Shown piece after piece: positions 15,558 to 24,100 of a stretch of 64,000 bases of DNA. The stretch's first letter is position 1. Each line of letters starts with the position of its first letter. The DNA comes from Maricaulis sp048268525. GTDB taxonomy: Bacteria > Pseudomonadota > Alphaproteobacteria > Caulobacterales > Maricaulaceae. The DNA lies in NCBI RefSeq assembly GCF_048268525.1, contig NZ_JBLWVH010000002.1, positions 127,605 through 191,604 of the forward strand, written 5' to 3'. Under the pieces are notes generated by a model, which made no database searches, had not been told where the DNA came from, and was given only the letters and a program-made list of their open reading frames with translations. Position numbers and translations under genes: made by a program.

Positions 15558-16502
15558 TCAGAAGCTGGCGGACGGCGAGGTGCCGACGCGGGCACGACCC
15601 GGGCCGTCGACGAGGGCCTCCACCGTGCGGTTTGATTGCAGGTTGACGAAGCGGGCAACTTCGCCGTCGGCGGCGTCTTCCATGGCGCGGGCGCGCACGG
15701 TCAGCTGGATGCCGGGAACTTCAAACATCAGGACGACCAGGTCGCCGCGCTCGACCATCAGCGGGCGCTGCAGATCGTAGCCACGAAGCGGCTCGTTGGG
15801 CCGCAGGGCGCGGCGCGCTTCCATGCCGATCAGGGCTTCCGGGTCGAGAATGGCATCGGGACGCAGACGGTCCGAACGATGACTGATCCAGGTGATGTCT
15901 GAGGCCGTGATTTCCTGTCCGGATGCGACCGGGCGGGCCAGCACGGGCAGTTCGATCGTGGCGTAGGCCCGGCCTGTGACACGGACCGTCTGGGCGCCGT
16001 GATAGGGCGCGATTTCGGCAGCCAGCATGCCCGAGCGGCTGTCGAAGGAGAGATCATGGATCTCCGGACCACCAATGCTATCGAGCGGGGCGTGCAAGGC
16101 CATCGCGGTGTTGGACAGCTGCACATCGTGAACCCGCCCTTCCGAGGCGAACAGCTCGCCTTCCAGCATGTCGGCCAGCGTGTCGGCCGAGACGACGCGG
16201 CTGGCGCGTTCGATCGACAGACGGCGCAGGCCGCCGGCATTGGCCCAGTCGAGATCATTCTCGAGCGCGATACGGCGGACATAATTGACGTCCAGCGCGG
16301 TGCGGCTGCCGGGCGCCGGGGCGCGGGCCAAAACGATGTCGGCCTGCTCTCCGGTGATGTCGAACAGATCGCCCAGGGTGATCTGGGCGCTGTCGACGCG
16401 GATGGTTTCGCGCAACACGACGGCTTCGGCCGCCAGCGCTGAGGAGGTCGCAAACGGGGCCGTGGTGAGGCAGGCGAGTGCGATGAGACTTGTGCGGATC
16501 AT
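15558..16502 (-). CDS. flgA: Flagella basal body P-ring formation protein FlgA
   Basis: A 314-residue periplasmic chaperone for P-ring assembly. The signal peptide is MIRTSLIALACLTTAPFATS, with a cleavage site near AAEA. The C-terminal SAF/FlgA domain carries VLARPVASGQEITASDITW and RALRPNEPLRGYDLQRPLMVERGDLV, the latter the most conserved FlgA segment. The protein is longer than enterobacterial FlgA because of an N-terminal domain, as in Caulobacter. The ATG at 16502 is preferred to a TTG at 16505: GGGAG is six bases upstream of it. It lies between flgG and flgH in one operon with short gaps. Confidence 0.93.
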   Translation of the reverse strand: MIRTSLIALACLTTAPFATSSALAAEAVVLRETIRVDSAQITLGDLFDITGEQADIVLARAPAPGSRTALDVNYVRRIALENDLDWANAGGLRRLSIERASRVVSADTLADMLEGELFASEGRVHDVQLSNTAMALHAPLDSIGGPEIHDLSFDSRSGMLAAEIAPYHGAQTVRVTGRAYATIELPVLARPVASGQEITASDITWISHRSDRLRPDAILDPEALIGMEARRALRPNEPLRGYDLQRPLMVERGDLVVLMFEVPGIQLTVRARAMEDAADGEVARFVNLQSNRTVEALVDGPGRARVGTSPSASF

Positions 16503-16514
16503 CAATTTCTCCCG

Positions 16515-17300
16515 TTAGCGAAGGTTGGAGGAAGCGGCCATCATCTCGTCGGATGCGGTGATGACGCGGGCGTTCATTTCATAGGCGCGCTGGGCCTGGA
16601 TCAGCGAGGTGATCTCGGACACCGAATTGACGTTCGAGGTCTCGACAAAGCCCTGGCGAACCGAACCGAAGCCCGGTGAGCCCGGCGTGCCGGTATTGGC
16701 TGCGCCGGACGCTGCGGTTTCCAGGAACAGATTGTTTCCGCGCGCTTCCAGGCCTGCCTCATTGAAGAAGGTCGCCAGCTCCAATTGGCCGAGTGTTTGC
16801 GGATCGGTCTGGCCGTCGATCAGGGCTTGGACTTGCCCTTGCTGATTGATCGAGATCTCGCGGACACCATTGGGAATGGCGATCCCCGGTGCGACGGTAT
16901 AGCCGTCGGTCGTCACCAGTTCGCCTTCGGGGCTGGTCGAAAAATTGCCGGCGCGGGTATAGCCGTCCGACCCGTCCGGCATCTGCACCCGGAAATAGCC
17001 ATGGCCGGAGATAGCCAGGTCCAACGGGTTGCCGGTGTTCGACAGGGCGCCCTGTTCGGTGATGCGATAGATCGAGGCGGTCTGGACACCCAGGCCGACC
17101 TGGACACCGGTCGGCACGATGGTGCCGGCGTCGGATGAGTCCATGCCCATCTGCTGGACGTTCTGGTAGAGCAGGTCCTGGAACTCGGCCCGCTGGCGCT
17201 TGAACCCGGTGGTGTTCATGTTGGCCAGGTTGTTCGAGATCACTTCGACATTCAGCTGTTGGGCCTGCATGCCGGTGGCGGCGGTGGTGAGAGCACGCAT
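16515..17300 (-). CDS. flgG: Flagellar distal rod protein FlgG
   Basis: A 261-residue rod protein exported through the flagellar apparatus. The N-terminus MRALTTAATGMQAQQLNVEV plus VISNNLANMNTTGFKRQRAEF is the flagellar rod/hook signature, and the C-terminus VEMN-type helix (TSLIQAQRAYEMNARVITASDEM) is the other coiled-coil half. The start at 17300 follows GGAGGAG and matches the standard FlgG opening; a longer in-frame reading adds residues unlike the family. Length is standard. It follows flgF by 16 bases and is followed by flgA. Confidence 0.96.
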   Translation of the reverse strand: MRALTTAATGMQAQQLNVEVISNNLANMNTTGFKRQRAEFQDLLYQNVQQMGMDSSDAGTIVPTGVQVGLGVQTASIYRITEQGALSNTGNPLDLAISGHGYFRVQMPDGSDGYTRAGNFSTSPEGELVTTDGYTVAPGIAIPNGVREISINQQGQVQALIDGQTDPQTLGQLELATFFNEAGLEARGNNLFLETAASGAANTGTPGSPGFGSVRQGFVETSNVNSVSEITSLIQAQRAYEMNARVITASDEMMAASSNLR

Positions 17301-17316
17301 ATTCGTTCTCCTCCGA

Positions 17317-18066
17317 TCAGATCCGGCCAAGGCGCTCGATGGCGCGCTTGCTCAGATCTTCTGCTTGTTCAAGGAATTTCGAGACCGACTGATAGCTGCG
17401 CATGACAGACATCATGTCGGTGAGTTCGAGGATCGACTGGACGTTGGACTGCTCGACGAAGCCCTGGCTCACCGTCGGATCGATCATCGCCAGCGGCTCG
17501 TTGGCCGGGTCTTCGATCGGCGGGATGGTGTAGCGGCCATTGCCCTGCTTGGACATTTCCGAGCGGTTGGCGATCTCGAACACGCCGATCCGGCCGATCT
17601 GCTGGTCGTTCTGCATGATCATGCCGCCATCGACGATCTGGACGCTGCCGGCCGAGGCGTCGATCAGGATCGGGCCGCGGGTATCGGCGTCCAGCACCGG
17701 GGCGCCGTCGGAGGCGACCAGCTGGCCGGCACCATCAAGGCGGAAGCGTCCGTCGCGGGTGAATTGTTCTTCGCCATTCGTCTCAACCGCGAAGAAACCT
17801 TCGCCATCAATGGCGAGGTCGAATTCGCGACCGGTGAAGGCCAATTCCCCCTGGCGGAAATCGCGTGCCATGCCCCATGTATTGACGAACTGGACGTCGC
17901 TCGGTCCGTCATCATGTGTCGCGGTCGGGGCGGCGCGGTTTTCCAGCAGCAGGGATTCGACCTTGAATCCGGCCGTGTTTGCGTTGGCGATATTGTTGGC
18001 CACGACATCCATAGACCGGCGAAGGGTCATCTGGCGCGAGAGGCCGATCATCATTGCGTTGTCCAT
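17317..18066 (-). CDS. flgF: Flagellar proximal rod protein FlgF
   Basis: A 249-residue rod protein. It opens MDNAMMIGLSRQMTLRRSMD, followed by the rod signature VVANNIANANTAGFKVES, and ends with the helical VEQSNVQSILELTDMMSVMRSYQS. FlgF forms the proximal rod joining to FlgG. The ATG at 18066 is preceded by AAGGAA. It is first gene of the operon flgF-flgG-flgA-flgH, with a sigma-54 promoter at 18132-18146 and FlbD-like elements at 18191-18222, so it should be expressed late in flagellar assembly. Confidence 0.95.
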   Translation of the reverse strand: MDNAMMIGLSRQMTLRRSMDVVANNIANANTAGFKVESLLLENRAAPTATHDDGPSDVQFVNTWGMARDFRQGELAFTGREFDLAIDGEGFFAVETNGEEQFTRDGRFRLDGAGQLVASDGAPVLDADTRGPILIDASAGSVQIVDGGMIMQNDQQIGRIGVFEIANRSEMSKQGNGRYTIPPIEDPANEPLAMIDPTVSQGFVEQSNVQSILELTDMMSVMRSYQSVSKFLEQAEDLSKRAIERLGRI

Positions 18067-18131
18067 CGGGCGGTTCCTTTCTGGAGCCTGGGGTCCGCCG
18101 TCGTCATTGCGCGGCAGTTGCCAGTGCTGCT

Positions 18132-18146
18132 GCACGCGGCGTGCCA
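18132..18146 (-). promoter_or_regulatory. Sigma-54 promoter of the flgF operon
   Basis: On the minus strand, TGGCAC-GCCGC-GTGC has a perfect -24 half, the exact GG-N10-GC spacing, and one mismatch in the -12 half. flgF starts about 65 bases downstream. Confidence 0.8.
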
Positions 18147-18190
18147 AGGTTAATTTTCATGGAAAACAAGAGGTTGACGGGGAGGAGGCG

Positions 18191-18222
18191 AAAAGCCCGG
18201 CAAGCCTTTCCGGCAAAGACCG
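18191..18222. promoter_or_regulatory. FlbD/ftr-like elements upstream of the flgF operon
   Basis: CCCGGCAAGCC at about 18196-18206 and CGGCAAAGACCG at 18211-18222 are two direct copies of the CGGCAA half-element. They lie 50-90 bases upstream of the flgF sigma-54 promoter. Confidence 0.5.
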
Positions 18223-18272
18223 TCACAGCGGGGGGAAGAAGTTGCCGGGTCGCCGCCAATCACTACGAAACG

Positions 18273-18292
18273 TTAACCGCGCTGGCCGTTAA
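18273..18292 (+). promoter_or_regulatory. Pair of TTAA half-boxes upstream of fliL
   Basis: TTAACC at 18273 and TTAATG at 18289 are 12 bases apart instead of the seven expected for CtrA, so this is not a canonical site. The position before fliL, a CtrA-controlled gene in Caulobacter, is the only reason to list it. Confidence 0.25.
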
Positions 18293-18328
18293 TGGGATCA
18301 GATGATTCCCCCGACTGGGAGCCTGGTC

Positions 18329-18892
18329 ATGGCTGACGACAACGAAGAGATTGAAGACGACGCCGAAGGCGAAGAGGCGCCGAAGAAGAACCCATTGAAA
18401 TTGGTGCTCTTTATCGGTCTTCCCGTTCTGATCCTGCTGCTCGCGGGTGTCGGTGGATTCATGATGTTCGCCGGTGGCGGCGATGATGAAGAACAACATG
18501 CCGACGCCGGTCATGGTGAGGGTGCGGACGGTCATGGCGGCGCCGACAGCCACGCCACTGACGAGGTATATTATTATGACCTGCGCGAGGGCGACGGCAC
18601 CGAAGAGACCATCACCACCAATATCCGCTCGGCGACCGGGCGGCCGGTCATCGTACAGTTGAAGATCACGTTTGAATCCAGCCGCGACGATCTCGGTCCG
18701 ATCCTGGAAGAGCATGTCGACCCGATCATGGACCAGTTCATCATGTTTCTGCGCGAATTGCGCGAGGACGACCTTTACGGCTCTGCCGGCATGCACCGCG
18801 TGAAGCTGGAGCTGCTGCGCCGGGTCAACCTGGCCATCGAGCCCGCGCAGATCGACGCGGTCTGGATCCAGGAATTCATGATTGTCGACTAG
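18329..18892 (+). CDS. fliL: Flagellar basal body-associated protein FliL
   Basis: A 187-residue inner-membrane protein that sits by the stator and supports torque. The order is an acidic cytoplasmic N-terminus (residues 1-22), one membrane helix (about 23-47, LKLVLFIGLPVLILLLAGVG), a His/Asp/Gly-rich linker (EQHADAGHGEGADGHGG) and the conserved periplasmic domain with VIVQLKITFE and FLRELREDDL, ending WIQEFMIVD. The ATG at 18329 follows GGGAG at 18317-18321; an in-frame ATG at 18302 has a poorer site. fliM follows 29 bases later. Confidence 0.92.
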   Translation: MADDNEEIEDDAEGEEAPKKNPLKLVLFIGLPVLILLLAGVGGFMMFAGGGDDEEQHADAGHGEGADGHGGADSHATDEVYYYDLREGDGTEETITTNIRSATGRPVIVQLKITFESSRDDLGPILEEHVDPIMDQFIMFLRELREDDLYGSAGMHRVKLELLRRVNLAIEPAQIDAVWIQEFMIVD

Positions 18893-18921
18893 GCCCACGG
18901 CGACCAACGGAAAGCACACGC

Positions 18922-20052
18922 ATGTCTGACGATATGGACCAAGATGCACTGGCGGCCGAATGGGAGGCCATGGCCGAGGACGGAGACGACCTCGACCTGG
19001 CATCCGAATGGGAGGCCATGGTCGGTGCCGAGGACGACGAGCAGGAGCTGCCGACCGTCGGCGGCGGTGCCGAGCGTATCCTCAACCAGGACGAAATCGA
19101 CAGCCTGCTTGGCTTCTCGCTCTCTGATGACGACGCTGCGGACAAGTCCGGCATCCGCGCGATCATCAATTCGGCGCTGGTCTCCTATGAGCGCCTGCCG
19201 ATGCTGGAGATCGTCTTTGACCGCCTCGTGCGGCTGATGACGACGTCTCTGCGCAATTTCACCTCGGACAATGTCGAGGTCTCGCTCGACAATATTTCCT
19301 CGATCCGCTTTGGCGACTACCTCAACTCGATCCCGCTGCCGGCCATCCTGGCGGTGTTCCGGGCCCAGCAGCTGGACAATTACGGCCTGCTGACCGTCGA
19401 CTCCAACCTGATCTACTCGATTGTGGACGTTTTGCTCGGCGGTCGCCGCGGCACATCGGCCATGCGGATCGAAGGCCGGCCCTACACCACGATCGAGCGG
19501 ATGCTGGTCCAGCGCATGATCGAAGTCGTTCTGGGCGATGCCAAACAGGCCTTCGCACCGCTGACCGATGTCGAATTTGACCTCGAGCGTGTCGAGACCA
19601 ATCCGCGCTTTGCCGCTATTGCCCGACCGGCCAATGCGGCCATTCTGGTCAAGCTGCGGATCGACATGGAAGACCGCGGCGGTCGAATCGAGCTTCTTCT
19701 TCCCTATGCGACTCTGGAGCCGATCCGGAAAATGCTGCTCCAGCAGTTCATGGGGGAAAAATTCGGACGTGATAATATCTGGGAAGGCCACCTGGCGACC
19801 GAACTCTGGTCGACCAAGATGGAGGTCCAGGCCGTGCTCGACGAGCAGCGCGTGTCCCTGGGCACCGTGGCCAATCTGAAAGTGGGTGACACGCTCTATC
19901 TCGACGCGTCGCCGAGCAGTGATGTCGAGCTGCGCTGCGGTCAGGTCCCCCTGACCCGCGGCCGCATGGGTCGCATCGGACACAATGTTGCCCTGCGCCT
20001 GAGCGGACCGCTCTCGCCGGGCGCCAAAAAAGCCATGATGAGGTTTGCATGA
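18922..20052 (+). CDS. fliM: Flagellar motor switch protein FliM
   Basis: A 376-residue switch-complex protein of the cytoplasmic C-ring that binds phosphorylated CheY. The canonical CheY-binding peptide LNQDEIDSLL lies at residues 54-63 rather than at the extreme N-terminus. It is preceded by two copies of an LA(A/S)EWEAM motif at residues 10-17 and 26-33, made by a 48-base tandem repeat. The middle domain (CheC-like, with RQTTS-type EIVFDRLVRLMTTSLRNFTS) and the C-terminal FliN-like domain (LKVGDTLYLD...) are complete. Its stop overlaps the next start by four bases (ATGA). Confidence 0.95.
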   Translation: MSDDMDQDALAAEWEAMAEDGDDLDLASEWEAMVGAEDDEQELPTVGGGAERILNQDEIDSLLGFSLSDDDAADKSGIRAIINSALVSYERLPMLEIVFDRLVRLMTTSLRNFTSDNVEVSLDNISSIRFGDYLNSIPLPAILAVFRAQQLDNYGLLTVDSNLIYSIVDVLLGGRRGTSAMRIEGRPYTTIERMLVQRMIEVVLGDAKQAFAPLTDVEFDLERVETNPRFAAIARPANAAILVKLRIDMEDRGGRIELLLPYATLEPIRKMLLQQFMGEKFGRDNIWEGHLATELWSTKMEVQAVLDEQRVSLGTVANLKVGDTLYLDASPSSDVELRCGQVPLTRGRMGRIGHNVALRLSGPLSPGAKKAMMRFA

Positions 20053-20441
20053 CACTCGCCGCCCTGATTTTCGAAGGCCTCGTGGCCGCGCTCCTGGTCG
20101 TGGCTGTCGTCATGTGCTGGCGCGTGGATCGCCGTCTCAGCGCCCTGAAGAAGGGCCAGGACGGGGTGCGCGAGTCGGTGATCGCCCTCAATGAGGCGAC
20201 CGATCGTGCCCGCGCCAGCCTTGGCGCCCTGGAACGTGCCACCGCACAGTCTGTCGACGTGCTGGAAAAGCGTGTCAGTGAAGCGCGGACCCTTGCCGAT
20301 GAACTCCATCTGGTGACCGGCAATGTCGACCGCAAGGCCGACAGCCTGGCCCAGCGCCGGGCTCCGCGTCGCCGCGCTGCCGACATTTTTCCGGACGGAG
20401 CCGGCTCCCGCGTCATCAATGACCTCAAGGATGTGAGATAG
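20049..20441 (+). CDS. DUF6468 family flagellar-locus membrane protein
   Basis: A 130-residue protein with one N-terminal membrane helix (residues about 5-25, LIFEGLVAALLVVAVVMCW), then a helical region likely to form a coiled coil (VRESVIALNEATDRARASLG), and a basic tail. It matches the DUF6468 type found in alphaproteobacterial flagellar clusters between fliM and motE. Its function is unknown; an anchored cytoplasmic or periplasmic coil near the motor is possible. The ATG overlaps the fliM stop by four bases, so its dose is tied to FliM. Confidence 0.75.
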   Translation: MTLAALIFEGLVAALLVVAVVMCWRVDRRLSALKKGQDGVRESVIALNEATDRARASLGALERATAQSVDVLEKRVSEARTLADELHLVTGNVDRKADSLAQRRAPRRRAADIFPDGAGSRVINDLKDVR

Positions 20442-20445
20442 TCTC

Positions 20446-21177
20446 ATGCGCGAACCCCTTCGCTTCCTCACCGTGCTTGCCGTCCTGATGGGCGGCCTGC
20501 TGGGTCTCAAGACACTGTCGATCGCCAATGGTGCGGCTGACTGGTGGGAAGCCCAGGGCAGTGCCATGGCCGCCGAAGTCTCAGAGCAGGCCCAGGGCGA
20601 AAATCAAGCCGGAGAAGGCGAGGATGCGCCCATCATGCCGGCCGATCACGCTGCGCCCATACCGTCCGGGGACGAGCCGAGTGCGTCGGACGTGTCCGCC
20701 GCCTTTGCCGAGCGGATCGCGAGTGGTGTCCGGACAGCCGAGGAAGAACGCGTCATCTACCGTTTGCGGGAGCGTAGCGCCGAGCTCGACAGTCGCGAGC
20801 GCGAGCTGGAGACACGCGAAGCCCTGATGCTGGCGATGGAACAGCGGGTGGACACCAAGATTACCGAGCTGAATGCCCTGCGGACCCAGATCGAAAGCCT
20901 GTCCGGCGAATTGTCGGACCGCGAAGATGAAGACATGCAGGTGATTGTGTCCTGGTATTCCGCCATGGACCCCCGCGATTCCTCCGAGCGCATCGCGACC
21001 CTGGACATGGATACCCAGCTGCAGATCGCCTCACGCATGTCGCAACGCGTGTTCGGGGCAATCCTGGCCGAGATGAATACCGGTGCCGCCGCGGCGCTGA
21101 CCGAGCGCATGGCACGCCGGTCGGACCTGCCGGAAACCGTCGCCGAGCTGGAGGCGCGGATTGCCGAGGGCGACTAG
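20446..21177 (+). CDS. motE: MotE family motility protein
   Basis: A 243-residue protein with an N-terminal signal/anchor (MREPLRFLTVLAVLMGGLLG), a disordered acidic stretch (residues 45-85), a coiled coil (about 95-155, RLRERSAELDSRERELETRE) and a C-terminal MgtE-N-like helical domain (WYSAMDPRDSSERIATLDMD...). This is the layout of MotE. In rhizobia MotE is a periplasmic chaperone for the motility protein MotC. It starts four bases after the DUF6468 gene, and the next gene starts inside its last codons. Confidence 0.85.
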   Translation: MREPLRFLTVLAVLMGGLLGLKTLSIANGAADWWEAQGSAMAAEVSEQAQGENQAGEGEDAPIMPADHAAPIPSGDEPSASDVSAAFAERIASGVRTAEEERVIYRLRERSAELDSRERELETREALMLAMEQRVDTKITELNALRTQIESLSGELSDREDEDMQVIVSWYSAMDPRDSSERIATLDMDTQLQIASRMSQRVFGAILAEMNTGAAAALTERMARRSDLPETVAELEARIAEGD

Positions 21178-24100
21178 ACATACGGCCGGCCTTGCCGGAT
21201 GCGTCCTGCCGCTGTTGCTGGCGTCAACAGCCCTGGCCCAGTCGCCAGCCACGCTCAGTGTCGAGCGTGGCGATAATTCCCTGCGCCTGCTGATCGATTA
21301 TGACGATGCGGTGGCCGACAGGCAGCCGACGGCCGATGTGACCGTCGAGCATACAGTCCTGATCGCCCGTCTGAGCGAACCGCTGGACGCCGATGGGTCT
21401 TCACTGGGTGGGGAGCTGCAAGGGCTTGCTGCGCGAGCCCGGCTGGATGCTGACGGATCGACGCTCCGTATCGCCCTCAACCAGACTGTCGAGGCTTATG
21501 CCTCGGCGAGTTACGACCAGGTCGCGATCGATTTTGTCCCGGTGGGTGGAGCCCGACCGGACGACATTGTCTCGCCCCGTGAGGCGCGTGAGATCGAGGC
21601 CGCGCGCCTGGCTGCTGAACAGGCCGCGCTGCCCCCGCCTGCACCGCCGCCTGCTGAGGCGCTGCCAGTGCAATACCGGGTCGGCCAAGCCACTGAATAC
21701 ACACGGATTGAATTGCTCTGGCCGCGAGAGGTCGAGGTTTCGGTCAGTCAGTCCGGAGATGTCGCGGAAGTGCGGTTTGACGCGCCGGCGGATGTTGATC
21801 TGAGCCGTCTGGCCGGATCTCCGCCGCGGTTCCTCAACGGTCTGACGGCGACACGCGACGGTGATGAATTTGTCCTGACGCTCGATGTCGAGCCCGGCGT
21901 CCAGGTGCGGGCCTGGGGCGAGGGCGGGCGTGTCGCGATCGATCTGCCTGACCCGGCCTTTGCCGATGCCGAGACTCTGCTGGCGCAAATCGAGGCGGCC
22001 ACCGGCGCTGAATTCGAACCGGATGATATTGCCGGCGACGCGGTTTCGCAGGCAGAGGCCGAGCCGGTCCCTGTTCCACGTCCGCAACGTCCTGCCACAC
22101 GTCCGGCCGAGGAGCCTGCGCCGGTTGCTGCCGAAACGCCGCCGCCTGCTGCTGCCTTGGCCGACAACGGTCCGACGGATTTGTCAGCTTCGCGGCCCGG
22201 CGCCAACCCGGTCCCGACCGACGGCGTTGTGCGCGCCGAAGTCTCTGATTTCAACGGCGATCTGAGGATCGACTTCAACTGGCAGGCGCCACTCGGCATG
22301 GCGGTTTTCCGGCGGGGTGAGGCGATCTGGGTGGTTTTCGATGCGGCTGCCGACCTCGACCTCGGCGAGCTCGATGGCGCCAGCCGGCGCCACGTTCGCA
22401 ACTTCACCGGCGTCAATGGCGAGACCTATGCGGCTGCACGCCTGATCGTGCCGGCCACTTCGCAGGCGGAAGCCCGCCTGGACGGGAATCGCTGGACCGT
22501 GGTCCTGTCCGAGCGGATTGATGCTCCTCCGCGTCCGATCACCGTGCGCCGGGATGCCCGTCGGGGTCGACCCGGTCGCATATTGATGGATATGGCCAGC
22601 GCCCACGCCATCCGCTGGATCGATGATCCGGTGGTCGGTGACACGGTTGGCGTGATTACCGCCTTGGGTCCGATCCAGGGACTCGCTGCGCGCAGCGAAT
22701 TCGTTGGTGGAGCCTTGTTGCCCAGTGCCCAGGGCGGCGCTGTGCAGGCTGTTGCCGAAGACATCGAGATTACCTTGATCGGCGCCGGTGCGGCGATCAG
22801 CCGTCCCAGCGGGCTGGACCTGACACCGGCCGCCACCGCCGGCCGCGCTGACGTGGAAAGCTCTGTCCTGGCCAATATTTCCTCGCCGGCCCTGATGTAT
22901 TTCGACGCCTGGCGCGGTGCCGGTCGATACATGGATGAATGGAATGCCCGCCTGCGCCGGACCGCGCTGGAAGATGGTACGGACGGGCAGATAGCGCTTG
23001 CGCGTTTCCTGCTGGCCCGCGACCTGGCGCCGGAGGCCTTGGGCATGGTCGAACTGGCCGTCGCCGCCGAGCCGCAATTGGTCGATGACCCGCACGTTCG
23101 GTCGCTCCGAGCTGTTGCCAGCTACATGTTGCATCGCCCGGAAGACGCAACGGCCTACCTGTCGCATGCGTCCCTGGCGCAGGATCCCGCAGCCGACCTC
23201 TGGCGCGCCATGATTGCTGTCGAAGAGGAGCGGTGGCAGGACGCCCGCCGCCGGTTCAATACCGGCGAAGCGACCGTCTATCACTATCCGCCGGAATGGC
23301 AGGCGCGATTCAATGCCGCCCATGCCCGAGCCGCTCTCGAACTGGGCGACACCGCTGCGGCCCAGGATTATCTCTATGCCGTTGAGGCCGGTGATCCGGA
23401 CTGGCAGACGCGTCTGGACGCCCGCTTCGTCGCGGCCCGACTGGCGGAGGCCGGCGGTAACCGCACCGAGGCGATCCGCCGCTTCGAGGAGTTGTCGGAG
23501 TCCGGTCATCCGGAGTCGGAAGCCCGGGCCCTGTACGACCTCAACCGGCTGCAGCTGGAGGAAGGCCTGATCAGCCGCAGCGAAGCCATCGAGAACCTGG
23601 AAAACCTGCGATTCCGCTGGCGCGGTGACACGATCGAGCTGGAAACGGTCCGCACGCTTGGCGAACTCTATGTCCAGTCCGGCGACTTCGCCGGTGGACT
23701 GGAAACCATGGCCACGGCCCAGGCGCGCTTCCCGGAATCGGAAGCTGGACGCCGTATCGGCGAGGACATGGTGTCGATCTTCCGTCGCCTGTTCCTGGAT
23801 GGCGAAGCTGATCGCATGGACCCGGTTGAGGCCGTCGCGATCTTCTACCAGTATCAACACCTGGCCCCGATCGGTGCCGATGGTGACCGCATGATCCGGC
23901 GCCTGGCCGACCGGCTGATCGCCTTCGACCTGCTCGATCCGGCCGCTGAGCTGTTGCAGCACCAGGTCGACTATCGCCTGCGCGAACCGCTGGCCCGGGC
24001 GCGGGTCGCAACGGATCTGGCCATCGTCTACCTGATGGACCGCCGTTATGAGGATGCCCTCAACACGATCCGGCGATCGCGCATAGCCGGCCTCCCGGAA

